From positions 744,001-808,000 of the forward strand of contig JADJKO010000002.1 in the NCBI GenBank assembly GCA_016705955.1: a DNA stretch of 64,000 nt, given 5' to 3'. This DNA is from Flavobacteriales bacterium (GTDB lineage Bacteria; Bacteroidota; Bacteroidia; Flavobacteriales_F; PHOS-HE28). A program made the translations under genes and the position numbers. The notes below the pieces were generated by a model. That model made no database searches. It was given only the letters and a program-made list of their open reading frames with translations, and had not been told where the DNA came from. Each line of letters starts with the position of its first letter. The first letter of the stretch is position 1. This document shows positions 1 through 6,844 of this stretch, piece after piece.

Positions 1-6
1 ACGAAC

Positions 7-552
7 GTGAGCGTGGACCGCAAGGACGGTCGCACCAGTGTGGTGATCAGTGCACGGACCTCGCGCGGCAAGCAGACCGTACTGGTCACATGGGCACTGG
101 CGTGGATCGTGTGCGGGATCGTCGTTCTCATGGAGCGCAGCCGACTCCCGGAAGGTGATCCGACGCGCCAGTACATGCTGGCCTTCCTGGCCTTCTGGGC
201 CTATTTCGCGGTGATGATCGGACGTGCGGTGTTGTGGCGGCTGAGGGGATTCGAGCTGTGGCGGATCAAGGACGGAACGCTCACCGTGAAGAACAGCATC
301 CTCGGTTACGGCAAGGCGAGCACCTACTTCGTGGACAACATCCGGAAGTTGGGCCTGATCGCCGTGGATCCGACGAGTTGGAAGTGGCAGTGGAACCAGA
401 GCGCATGGGTGATCGGTGGCGAACGCATCGGCTTCGAGCACACAGGAAAGAAGAACGTGATCGGGAAGAACCTCACCGAGGAGGAGGCTCGCCGATTGGT
501 CCCGATCCTGAAGGACGCCTTGAAAGAGGAACGGAAAGCGGCTGCGAACTAA
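7..552 (+). CDS. Hypothetical membrane protein, possibly 5'-partial
   Basis: I do not recognise this 181-aa protein. It has two hydrophobic segments, at about residues 24-42 and 55-75, separated by a short charged loop. A soluble basic C-terminal domain of about 100 residues follows. This is the layout of small Bacteroidota membrane proteins with a PH-like cytosolic tail, but no motif is diagnostic. The first possible start is a GTG only 6 bases from the window edge and the frame is open to the edge, so the true start may lie outside. Its 3' end overlaps the end of the convergent CoA-transferase gene by 4 bases. Confidence 0.6.
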   Translation: MSVDRKDGRTSVVISARTSRGKQTVLVTWALAWIVCGIVVLMERSRLPEGDPTRQYMLAFLAFWAYFAVMIGRAVLWRLRGFELWRIKDGTLTVKNSILGYGKASTYFVDNIRKLGLIAVDPTSWKWQWNQSAWVIGGERIGFEHTGKKNVIGKNLTEEEARRLVPILKDALKEERKAAAN

Positions 553-1634
553 TTCTCCGTTCGCTCGATCCGGAACGCATTGCCGCTGACGCGCTTGGTC
601 GGCACATCATCGATCGTGCTTTCCAACCACATCGCTTGCGCGGCGGGACTGCCCATCACTTCATCAATACCCAGCACCGCACCGGACGGAACGCTAGCGG
701 CCAGAAGGTCGGAGAGCAATTCCTTTCGTTCGCGTTGGGTGAACGCAGGGGCGAGGGCAACAGCGAGTTCCGCACGGTTCTGCACACGGTCCCGGTTCGT
801 GGCGAAGCGCGGATCCGTGATCAGCACCTCATTTCCAAGCACGCGACACAACGCCGCGAATTGTGCGTCACTGCCCACCGCCATGATCACGCGGCCACCA
901 TCAGCGCAGGTGAAGAGTTCACCGTACGGAGCGATGTTCGGGTGAAGCGTGCCGAGCGGACGCGCCACGGCTCCGGCCATCAGGTTGTTGCTCGCTTGAT
1001 TGATCAAACCGGAGATCGCCGCTTCCTCCAAGGATACTTCCACGTACGCACCGCCTCCGTCCTTCCCGCGTTGCAACAACGCGAGCAGCAAACCTTCTTT
1101 CAATTGGTGCGCGGCGAGTTCATCGATCAGTGCGATCGGCAGCTTCGCGAGGTGATCGGCATCGGTGCCCGTCATGCTGATGTAACCGGTCTCGGCCTGC
1201 AACACCACATCGTAGGCTGGTCGTCCTGCATCCGCAGCGAATCCCTTGATGTGGCCGTGGATCAATTTTCGGTTCAAGCCGCGCAAGCGCTCACATGTAA
1301 GGCCCAGCTTCTCCGCATCACCCGCAAGGTGGTTGCTGATCAGCACATCGGCCTGACGAACGAGGTCATCGAACGCTGCGCGATCCGCTGCATCCTTCAG
1401 ATCCAGGAAGCGATGCTCCTTGCCCCAGTTCACACTGCTGAAGTACGCGCTCACCGGACTTGTGGGGTCCTCGGTGGGCAACTTCCACGAGCGCGTCACA
1501 TCGCCGCCGCTGCGCTTGTTCTCGATCTTGATCACCCGCGCACCCAACTCCGCGAAGAACATCCCCACGGCCGGACCGGCCAGCACACCGGCGGTCTCGA
1601 TCACGAAAATATCTTGGAGGGGCTTCTTCGCCAT
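549..1634 (-). CDS. CaiB/BaiF family (class III) CoA-transferase
   Basis: A 361-aa protein with the fold signature of class III CoA-transferases, which move CoA between carboxylic acids through an aspartyl-CoA thioester. The N-terminus carries the usual LAGP..G..FAELGARVIKIE segment (about residues 18-38). The motif AYDVVLQAETG holds the expected catalytic aspartate, D142. It is shorter than typical members (about 390-400 aa) but looks complete. The ATG lies 6 bases after a TACCTTCG box, so the message may be nearly leaderless. The neighbours do not reveal the acyl substrate: formyl-CoA, carnitine, succinyl or alpha-methylacyl substrates are all possible. Confidence 0.88.
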   Translation of the reverse strand: MAKKPLQDIFVIETAGVLAGPAVGMFFAELGARVIKIENKRSGGDVTRSWKLPTEDPTSPVSAYFSSVNWGKEHRFLDLKDAADRAAFDDLVRQADVLISNHLAGDAEKLGLTCERLRGLNRKLIHGHIKGFAADAGRPAYDVVLQAETGYISMTGTDADHLAKLPIALIDELAAHQLKEGLLLALLQRGKDGGGAYVEVSLEEAAISGLINQASNNLMAGAVARPLGTLHPNIAPYGELFTCADGGRVIMAVGSDAQFAALCRVLGNEVLITDPRFATNRDRVQNRAELAVALAPAFTQRERKELLSDLLAASVPSGAVLGIDEVMGSPAAQAMWLESTIDDVPTKRVSGNAFRIERTEN

Positions 1635-1640
1635 GGCGGG

Positions 1641-1648
1641 CGAAGGTA
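1641..1648 (-). promoter_or_regulatory. Putative Bacteroidota -7 box of the CoA-transferase gene
   Basis: TACCTTCG on the minus strand, 6 bases before the ATG. It resembles the Bacteroidota -7 consensus TAnnTTTG. The same arrangement, including the spacer CCCGCC, stands in front of uvrB in this window. No clear -33 TTTG element was identified. Confidence 0.4.
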
Positions 1649-1699
1649 GATGCGCTCAATGTGCCACGAGAAGGCGGGCGTGGTGGTGTGCGCATTGGG

Positions 1700-2794
1700 T
1701 TAATTCAGCTCAGGGAAGAGAGCCTGTGCTAGCCGTGTAACTCTTGGGCTTTGGAGCGGCTTCAACATGTAGTACCGATTCACCTTCCCTTGGATACTGC
1801 CGTTCCTGTCCTCTGCGTACTGGATCTTGTCCTGTCCATAGACAAGCATGGCTTTGAGATAGAGGTCTCCACTGTCCCTGTGGTACTCAAGAACGTTGTG
1901 CGTTAGCTCTCGTAGGTTGTTGAAGTCGTGGTAGATGCAAGATCCGATTTTCAGGGACAACAGCGCCAAAAGCTGCTCGGCGCTTGACTGAATCGCTTTG
2001 ATCCGGAACGGATCGGGCCAACGATGAAGAAGCCAAGCGTACCCCCACTTGCGTAGAGCTTCCTTTTGCTCATGACTAGATCGAAGGATGTTCTCAGATC
2101 TTATTGACTCAAGCAGGTTCTTGTCGGCCTCGGTCGGGTAGTATCCTTTTCTGAACAGGCAGGTTCCGTACCGTTGGAAATCAGTCCACGGGAGTCGTAA
2201 GAGATAGTGGAGTACAGGCTCTCCATTGATGCGGAGTTCGGCAGTATTGATCCAGATATTATCCGTATTGAAGAAGTACTCGATGACAAATGGTTTGTCC
2301 CGTTTCTCGAGCAGGCGCCCAACCCAGTCGATGTTCTTGTCCCGGAAGCCGAGTTTGTCATTGAAGCTCTGGACCATATCGACGTTCATACTTGGGATAG
2401 GGTCATGGTCATGACCAGGAGGAGGGAAGAAACCGCGGTGGTAGCCATCCTTCACGAATTGCACCGCGTGTTCTACTGCGCGGCGAAATTGCCTTTGGCT
2501 GCGTTCCCTTTGCTCGTTCGCTACGGCCTCTTCTTGTTCTTGCTCTTGTTTTCTCCGACTTGCTTCCTCTTCCATAATCGCGATCTCCATCCGCTTGGCC
2601 AGTTCGCCTTCAAGCCGCTTCTTCTCGTCACCTGAATCGTAGAGGAACACATCAGCGGGATCAGTACGATAGGTTAGTTCGTCCAAGGCGGCCAGTTGAT
2701 AGTGCCACGAGTGGTGGATTTCCAAGCCATCCAGATGGAATCTTTGATGGAAGCATTTCAAGACGAGTCTGCCCTGCTCCTTCGACGTGCTCAT
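1700..2794 (-). CDS. C-terminal part of a frameshifted CoiA-like protein
   Basis: The open frame from the first internal ATG gives 364 aa. The same frame continues upstream without a stop to about 2885, encoding a sequence like STDEEQHLFFQKDVYYNRNF that follows naturally from the end of the next gene (2874-3482). I therefore read it as the C-terminal half of one protein, not a separate gene. A Glu/Gln/Arg-rich coiled-coil stretch lies at about residues 60-105; the rest has no motif I know. The reading frame is less GC-rich than neighbouring housekeeping genes, which would fit horizontal acquisition. Function unknown apart from its link to the nuclease-like N-terminal half. Confidence 0.6.
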   Translation of the reverse strand: MSTSKEQGRLVLKCFHQRFHLDGLEIHHSWHYQLAALDELTYRTDPADVFLYDSGDEKKRLEGELAKRMEIAIMEEEASRRKQEQEQEEAVANEQRERSQRQFRRAVEHAVQFVKDGYHRGFFPPPGHDHDPIPSMNVDMVQSFNDKLGFRDKNIDWVGRLLEKRDKPFVIEYFFNTDNIWINTAELRINGEPVLHYLLRLPWTDFQRYGTCLFRKGYYPTEADKNLLESIRSENILRSSHEQKEALRKWGYAWLLHRWPDPFRIKAIQSSAEQLLALLSLKIGSCIYHDFNNLRELTHNVLEYHRDSGDLYLKAMLVYGQDKIQYAEDRNGSIQGKVNRYYMLKPLQSPRVTRLAQALFPELN

Positions 2795-2873
2795 GGCGTC
2801 GTTGTCCAGAACAAACAGATTGAAGTTGCGGTTGTAGTAGACATCCTTCTGGAAGAATAGGTGCTGCTCCTCA

Positions 2874-3482
2874 TCAGTGCTGAAATTTGCCGAAGACCCA
2901 GATCAGTTGAATGCCGCGTTCTGCGTAGAAGATGGTTCTAGCGACAATAACGCTGAGAAAGTCTTTGCTGATCTGCAACTCGAACGCTATCCGTTTGTCC
3001 GGGAATTGGGCAAGTACATCGGGCTTCCGCCAATCCGTTGAGACAGCCCTATCCTTGTAGACTTTGTCAATGCGGACGGCGAGAACATCGCTTTGTTTCT
3101 GAAGCGTATGGCCTATGAAGTGTTTCAGTTCAGAGTGCTTGTCCCCTTCCTTGAGTCCATTGTATTGGATACGATAGATCTGTTCCTTAGTCAGGTGGTG
3201 CTTCGTCTTGATCGAGCACTCGGGGGAGTCGCGGAGGTGCTGGAAATACCAATGAGTACCGCCGTGCCTGACCCGAGCGCGGACCGTAATTGGGGTCTTG
3301 CACTCAGTGCAGACATAGTGCGGTGCTTTACGCTGAATTCCCTCCTCTACATCTTTGCGTAGTTGGAAGATTGCGGCTTCTCGCTTGTACTGGTCGGCGA
3401 AGACAACGTCGGCATCCAGCACCTTACCCGCTGATTGGTCCAGCACTAGTTGGATGTGCCGTGGTGCATGATTTCGTGACAT
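2874..3482 (-). CDS. N-terminal nuclease-like part of a frameshifted CoiA-like protein
   Basis: About 202 aa from an ATG preceded by GGAGAGAAG, a good ribosome site; upstream extension of the frame is unlikely to be coding. The first 100 residues hold a CxxC...H...C cluster (YVCTECKTPI, then WYFQHLRDSPEC), as in the zinc-binding start of CoiA-family proteins. Then comes a PD-(D/E)XK-like core: HSELKHFIG, a KPDVLAQF strand with Asp, and FELQIS with the E-x-Q pair, followed by YAERGIQLIWVFG. This fits the CoiA nuclease family (competence-related or DNA-processing). The frame ends abruptly at TGATGA just after WVFGKF, where family members continue; the continuation is in the next frame. Confidence 0.65.
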   Translation of the reverse strand: MSRNHAPRHIQLVLDQSAGKVLDADVVFADQYKREAAIFQLRKDVEEGIQRKAPHYVCTECKTPITVRARVRHGGTHWYFQHLRDSPECSIKTKHHLTKEQIYRIQYNGLKEGDKHSELKHFIGHTLQKQSDVLAVRIDKVYKDRAVSTDWRKPDVLAQFPDKRIAFELQISKDFLSVIVARTIFYAERGIQLIWVFGKFQH

Positions 3483-3860
3483 TGTTCTTCTCTCCGTGTG
3501 CTGAAAGTATGCCACGTCATCGAGCAGGTTGGTAAGGAGCGAGATTTTGCTCCGCGAAATCGTCCGGATCTTATTGGGTGAATCTGTCACCGAGGCTTCC
3601 CACACCATCGGTTGTCGTTCCTTCCTTTTGAGCCTCAGATTGGAAGGATAGAACTGGTGAACTCCCATGATTCGTGGGATGGCCGTAGCCGGAGAGGTAG
3701 GAGAATCCGAGGAAAGACGACCCCGGACTGGATTGACTCCGCTCCGCTTCGTCGGACCAGGTTTGGCCGTGAAATGGATCACGCCCGATGCCGCTTCGCG
3801 TCATTCGGGCTTTTTTCGCGCGCGTCCTCGCTCGAGCGTTGCTCGGCTCGGCCGCTCACG
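3483..3860. other. Intergenic stretch without a recognised gene
   Basis: It separates the CoiA-like gene from the tRNA cluster. Open frames here are short and show no motif. I see no tRNA, repeat or strong hairpin until the terminator at 3861. Confidence 0.5.
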
Positions 3861-3895
3861 AAAAAGCCCCATCCGCCGCATGGCGGATAGGGCTT
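3861..3895 (-). terminator. Rho-independent terminator closing the tRNA region
   Basis: A stem AAGCCC-ATCCGCC / GGCGGAT-GGGCTT with a GCAT loop is followed on the minus strand by TTTTT. It is the last of three terminator-like hairpins downstream of tRNA-Leu. Confidence 0.65.
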
Positions 3896-3903
3896 ATCAT
3901 CAA

Positions 3904-3976
3904 GTGCCCAGGACTGGACTTCCCGCATCGCCCATCGCACGATCCATCACACGTGCGGGACAGGCTTCTCGTCCAG
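3904..3976 (-). repeat. Distal 73-nt structured element with tRNA-Leu 3' end copy
   Basis: On the minus strand, CTGGAC pairs with GTCCAG across the element, and TCCCGCA pairs with TGCGGGA inside it. The 3' 17 bases repeat the 3' end of the tRNA-Leu gene. It is the second of two tandem copies and is followed by its own terminator. It lacks a 5' acceptor strand, so it is not a tRNA. Confidence 0.5.
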
Positions 3977-3978
3977 TG

Positions 3979-4022
3979 GCTTTCCATACGGAAAGCCGAA
4001 GGCCCCGCTTTCGCAGGGCCTT
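3979..4022 (-). terminator. Tandem hairpins between the two 73-nt elements
   Basis: Two stems lie side by side: GGCTTTCC/GGAAAGCC (3979-3997) and AAGGCCC/GGGCCTT (3999-4022). Both are conserved, with changes, in the copy at 4111-4153. The second stem resembles a terminator with no strong T-run. Confidence 0.45.
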
Positions 4023-4035
4023 CAGGTCACCTTCG

Positions 4036-4108
4036 GTGCCCAGGACTGGACTTCCCGCATCACCCATCGCACGATCCAACGCACGTGCGGGACAGGCTTC
4101 TCATCCAG
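4036..4108 (-). repeat. Proximal 73-nt structured element with tRNA-Leu 3' end copy
   Basis: First tandem copy downstream of tRNA-Leu. It is the same length and fold as the copy at 3904-3976. The outer stem reads CTGGAT/GTCCAG, so one C-G pair has become T-G and pairing is kept. The inner stem TCCCGCA/TGCGGGA is unchanged. Confidence 0.5.
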
Positions 4109-4110
4109 TT

Positions 4111-4153
4111 GCTTTCCAAACGGAAAGCAAAAGGCCCCGCTTTGCGGAGCCTT
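4111..4153 (-). terminator. Terminator hairpins downstream of tRNA-Leu
   Basis: Stem AAGGCcCCGC/GCGGaGCCTT (4131-4153) followed on the minus strand by TTTTG, then a second stem GCTTTCC/GGAAAGC (4111-4128). Placed to end tRNA-Leu transcription. Confidence 0.55.
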
Positions 4154-4165
4154 CTGGTCACTACG

Positions 4166-4249
4166 TGCCCAGGACTGGACTCGAACCAGCACAGCCTTTC
4201 GGCCACACGCCCCTCAAGCGTGCGTGTCTACCAATTTCACCACCTGGGC
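4166..4249 (-). tRNA. tRNA-Leu (anticodon GAG)
   Basis: An 84-nt class II tRNA. The acceptor stem is GCCCAGG/CCTGGGC with discriminator A. The anticodon loop TTGAGGG gives GAG. A variable arm is present, and the T-arm is CTGG-TTCGAGT-CCAG. CCA is not encoded. The gene is followed by terminators and two elements that repeat its 3' end. Confidence 0.93.
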
Positions 4250-4259
4250 AGGCGGCAAA

Positions 4260-4285
4260 GAAGCCTCGACTTTCGCCGAGGCTTC
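4260..4285 (-). terminator. Hairpin between tRNA-Lys and tRNA-Leu
   Basis: Perfect 9-bp stem GAAGCCTCG/CGAGGCTTC with an 8-base loop in the short tRNA spacer. It could be a weak terminator or a processing hairpin. Confidence 0.45.
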
Positions 4286-4296
4286 CTTTCTTCTTG

Positions 4297-4369
4297 TGAT
4301 CCCGCTGGGGCTCGAACCCAGGACCCCGACATTAAAAGTGTCGTGCTCTACCAGCTGAGCTACAGGATC
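4297..4369 (-). tRNA. tRNA-Lys (anticodon UUU)
   Basis: A 73-nt class I tRNA. The acceptor stem is GATCCTG/CGGGATC with discriminator A. The D-arm begins TAGCTCAGCTGGTAGAGC. The anticodon loop CTTTTAA gives UUU, and the T-loop contains GGTTCGAGCC. CCA is not encoded. Confidence 0.94.
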
Positions 4370-4455
4370 GTCCAACACATCGATCACCTTTTAGGCAACC
4401 CCCTGCGTTTAGGGACGGCAAATGTAGAGATCGCTTCCAACGCGACAAGCGATCT

Positions 4456-5652
4456 TCACCTCTCCTTCTTTTCAATGATGGGATGGCGCTCGAATGGGAC
4501 GCTCCGATCGAAGAGATGCCGGAATGTCGCCAGCGTGCGGTAGTTCACGGCGCCCAGGTTCTGGCAGACCTTGATCATGCGCGGGTTGAAGTCGCCGATC
4601 CAGGTGAGGATCGTGTCCTGGTAGAGTTTCTTTTCCACGATCTGCTTCTCGGCGTACACGATCAATGCGCCTTCGATCCCCTTGCCCTGCCATTCCTTGG
4701 CCACGCCGAAGACGATGCCCGTCATGGTCCGCACCGTTCCGCGCCACTTGTGGTAGAGGAATTTCAACTTGCCCAGCCAGTTCAGGTCGCCGTTCACGTA
4801 CTTGAAGATCTCGTTCAGCTCCGGCAAGCTGATGTACATGGCGATGGGCCGGTCCTTGTACCGGATGAAGATGAGCAAGCGCGGATCCATCACCGGCTTC
4901 ATGGCCTTCACGATCTTCAGCGCGGTGCCGACCTCCATGGCCTTGTGGTTCTCATGATCCACCCACGCATCGTTGTACACGGTGCAGAAGTCGTTGGCGA
5001 TCTCTTCCACGCTGCGTCCCCGGCCATCGTGCATGTGGATGTCCGGGTCGTCCTTCAGTTGCTTGAATTTGCGATGGAAGATGGGCTGCACGGGGATCGC
5101 CACGGTGCGCTTGAAGAAGAGCTGGTTGAAGTAGAGCTGGAAGCCGTAACCCTCGAAGAGGTCCCGGTAGTAGGGCGGATTGTAGTTGGTGCCGTAGATC
5201 GGTGGGTCCGTGAAGTTGTCGATGAGCAGGCCCCAGAACATGTTGCGGTCGCCGAAGTTCACCGGGCCGTCCATCGCTTCCATGCCTTGCGCGCGCAGCC
5301 ATTCCTTGGCGGCTTCGAAGAGCAGGTTGGCGGCCGCTTGATCGTGTACGCATTCGAAGAAGCCCGTGCCGCCGGTCGGTTGTTTGTCCGTCCACGCGGT
5401 CTTGGGGTTGATGAAGGCGGCGATCCGGCCGATGGCTTTGCCAGCATCATCATAGAGCACCCAACGGATCGCGCTGCCACACTTGCCCGAGTCCTTATCC
5501 GGACGGTACAGCTTGTTCTTCTCCGGGTCGAAGATCTTGGCCACGTCCTGCTTCAGGTGCGGGATCCAATTGGCGTCGGTGGCATAGATGCTCCATGGCA
5601 GTTGCACCCAATCCCGGAGCGCGCGCGCGTCCGTTACTTCAACAAGTCTCAT
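4456..5652 (-). CDS. GNAT-like acetyltransferase family protein (YghO-like)
   Basis: A 398-aa protein of a family common in Bacteroidota and related to E. coli YghO. It starts with the characteristic region VTDARALRDWVQLPWSIY and WIPHLKQD. The C-terminal half has GNAT features: the strand RTMTGIVFGVAKEWQGKGIE, with a Q/GxGxxA-like acetyl-CoA loop, and NPRMIKVCQNLGA. The acceptor substrate is unknown; annotation pipelines often call members only 'N-acetyltransferase'. It is divergent from aroK, with a 170-base spacer holding a 21-bp inverted repeat. Confidence 0.7.
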   Translation of the reverse strand: MRLVEVTDARALRDWVQLPWSIYATDANWIPHLKQDVAKIFDPEKNKLYRPDKDSGKCGSAIRWVLYDDAGKAIGRIAAFINPKTAWTDKQPTGGTGFFECVHDQAAANLLFEAAKEWLRAQGMEAMDGPVNFGDRNMFWGLLIDNFTDPPIYGTNYNPPYYRDLFEGYGFQLYFNQLFFKRTVAIPVQPIFHRKFKQLKDDPDIHMHDGRGRSVEEIANDFCTVYNDAWVDHENHKAMEVGTALKIVKAMKPVMDPRLLIFIRYKDRPIAMYISLPELNEIFKYVNGDLNWLGKLKFLYHKWRGTVRTMTGIVFGVAKEWQGKGIEGALIVYAEKQIVEKKLYQDTILTWIGDFNPRMIKVCQNLGAVNYRTLATFRHLFDRSVPFERHPIIEKKER

Positions 5653-5721
5653 CGTTCGCGAAGGTGCGGTGATCTTGGGGATCGTTGTTCGTATTGAAGG
5701 TTGTTCTTATGGAGGGTTGTT

Positions 5722-5814
5722 GGTTGTTCGTGGTGAAGGTTGTTCGTGCTGAACGACTTATGGTCCGCACTTTTGAACCCTCCGGACAACGCCCAACCTT
5801 CACCACGAACAACC
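5722..5814. repeat. Perfect 21-bp inverted repeat of the GAACAACC family
   Basis: GGTTGTTCGTGGTGAAGGTTG (5722-5742 with its last base) is exactly complementary to the segment at 5794-5814, with a 51-base loop. It ends 8 bases before the aroK start. Related CTTCACCACGAACAACC sequences occur near 10.7, 11.1, 28.6, 57.4 and 59.3 kb. Confidence 0.75.
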
Positions 5815-5822
5815 CTCTCCCC

Positions 5823-6326
5823 ATGCGCCTCTTCCTCATCGGTTTCATGTGCAGCGGCAAGACCACCGTGGGCCGGGAGTTGGCGAAGCTGATGGAGATG
5901 CCTTTTGTGGACCTCGACCGCGTGGCTGAGGAACGCGTCGGCCCGCTGCTACCCTTCATCCAACGCGAAGGAGAAGCGGCCTTCAGGAAAGTGGAAGCGG
6001 AAGTGTTGGAGGAATTGATGAACGGACCGGATGCGGTGATCGCCACAGGCGGTGGAACACCATGCGAACTGGATCACATGGCGCGAATGAAGTCCGCAGG
6101 CAAGGTGATCTGGTTGGATGTGCCGCTCGAAGCACTCATGCCGCGCATCGAACGATCGGGTGGTGATCGCCCCTTGCTATTCGGATTGAAAGGCGAAGCG
6201 TTAATGGCTCGCGTGTATGAATTGCTCGATCAACGGACCTCGACCTACGCGGAAGCGGATGTGATCGTGCAAGCGAACGCCACACCCACGGTCGTGGCGC
6301 AGCGCATCGCGGCGGTGGTCAGGTGA
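5823..6326 (+). CDS. aroK: Shikimate kinase
   Basis: 167 aa. It phosphorylates shikimate at the 3-hydroxyl with ATP, the fifth step of the chorismate pathway, in the cytoplasm. The Walker A loop GFMCSGKTT is at residues 7-15. The shikimate-binding D32 lies in DLDR, R55 in FRKVE, and the GGG motif at 76-78. The lid arginine is in DRPLLF (about 116). The ATG at 5823 was chosen because the P-loop then starts at the usual distance; the upstream open frame is translated repeat. The gene ends 8 bases inside the convergent pyrR-like gene. Confidence 0.93.
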   Translation: MRLFLIGFMCSGKTTVGRELAKLMEMPFVDLDRVAEERVGPLLPFIQREGEAAFRKVEAEVLEELMNGPDAVIATGGGTPCELDHMARMKSAGKVIWLDVPLEALMPRIERSGGDRPLLFGLKGEALMARVYELLDQRTSTYAEADVIVQANATPTVVAQRIAAVVR

Positions 6327-6819
6327 GGAAGACGGTGTCCTTGCGGCCCAGTTCCACGCTGATGCGTTCCTGCAACGTGGTGCTCAAGGAGAGTCCGACA
6401 ATATCCACACGGATCGGGAAGGTGCGGTGGCGACGATCCACAAGTACCACGGTGCTCAAGCGCTTCAGCGGGGTTTGAACCAAGTGGCTCGCGGCGTACA
6501 TCATCGTGCGGCCGCTCATCACCACATCATCCACCAGCACCACATGGCGATCGCGCAGATCCTTGGGTTCAGCATTGAAGACCACGGGTTTCTCCAGCGG
6601 AAGGTCCTTGTCCAGCTTCAGGTCGAAGACCTGCACCTTCAGGTCGGAGATCCCTTCCACGAGTGCGGCCAAGCGTTTGGCCAAGGTGGTTCCGCGCGGT
6701 GCGATGCCCACCAGCACGATCCCTTTCTCGGTGTGATGCTCTTCGTGTAACTGGTGTGCGATGCGGCGCAACTTCCGTTGCACCTGCTCGTGGTCCAGGA
6801 TCACCGTGCGTTCGCTCAT
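6319..6819 (-). CDS. pyrR: PyrR-type phosphoribosyltransferase
   Basis: 166 aa with the type I PRTase fold. The PRPP-binding motif VVLVDDVVMSGRT is at about residues 93-105, and VGIAPRGTTLAKRL at 37-50 is the family's N-terminal signature. PyrR proteins act as uracil phosphoribosyltransferases and, in many bacteria, as pyr mRNA attenuation regulators. No attenuator was recognised here and the pyr-like gene at 12.4 kb is not adjacent. The start at 6819 gives the normal family length and lies 5 bases after a TAATTTCG box. Confidence 0.85.
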   Translation of the reverse strand: MSERTVILDHEQVQRKLRRIAHQLHEEHHTEKGIVLVGIAPRGTTLAKRLAALVEGISDLKVQVFDLKLDKDLPLEKPVVFNAEPKDLRDRHVVLVDDVVMSGRTMMYAASHLVQTPLKRLSTVVLVDRRHRTFPIRVDIVGLSLSTTLQERISVELGRKDTVFLT

Positions 6820-6824
6820 CGCGC

Positions 6825-6832
6825 CGAAATTA
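6825..6832 (-). promoter_or_regulatory. Putative -7 box of pyrR
   Basis: TAATTTCG, 5 bases before the pyrR ATG, fits TAnnTTTG with one change. A transcript starting just downstream would be nearly leaderless. Confidence 0.35.
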
Positions 6833-6844
6833 CGTGCGGCGCAT

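Noticed and set aside
234..1649. Long open frame opposite the CoA-transferase
   Set aside because: It is antisense to a clear enzyme and has no recognisable motif; high-GC codon bias opens such frames.
4036..4108. An extra tRNA gene
   Set aside because: The length (73 nt) and 3' end look tRNA-like, but the 5' acceptor strand, D-arm and anticodon arm are not present.
5639..6046. Open frame antisense to aroK
   Set aside because: Its sequence is the reverse of repeat DNA and shikimate kinase codons, with no ribosome site.
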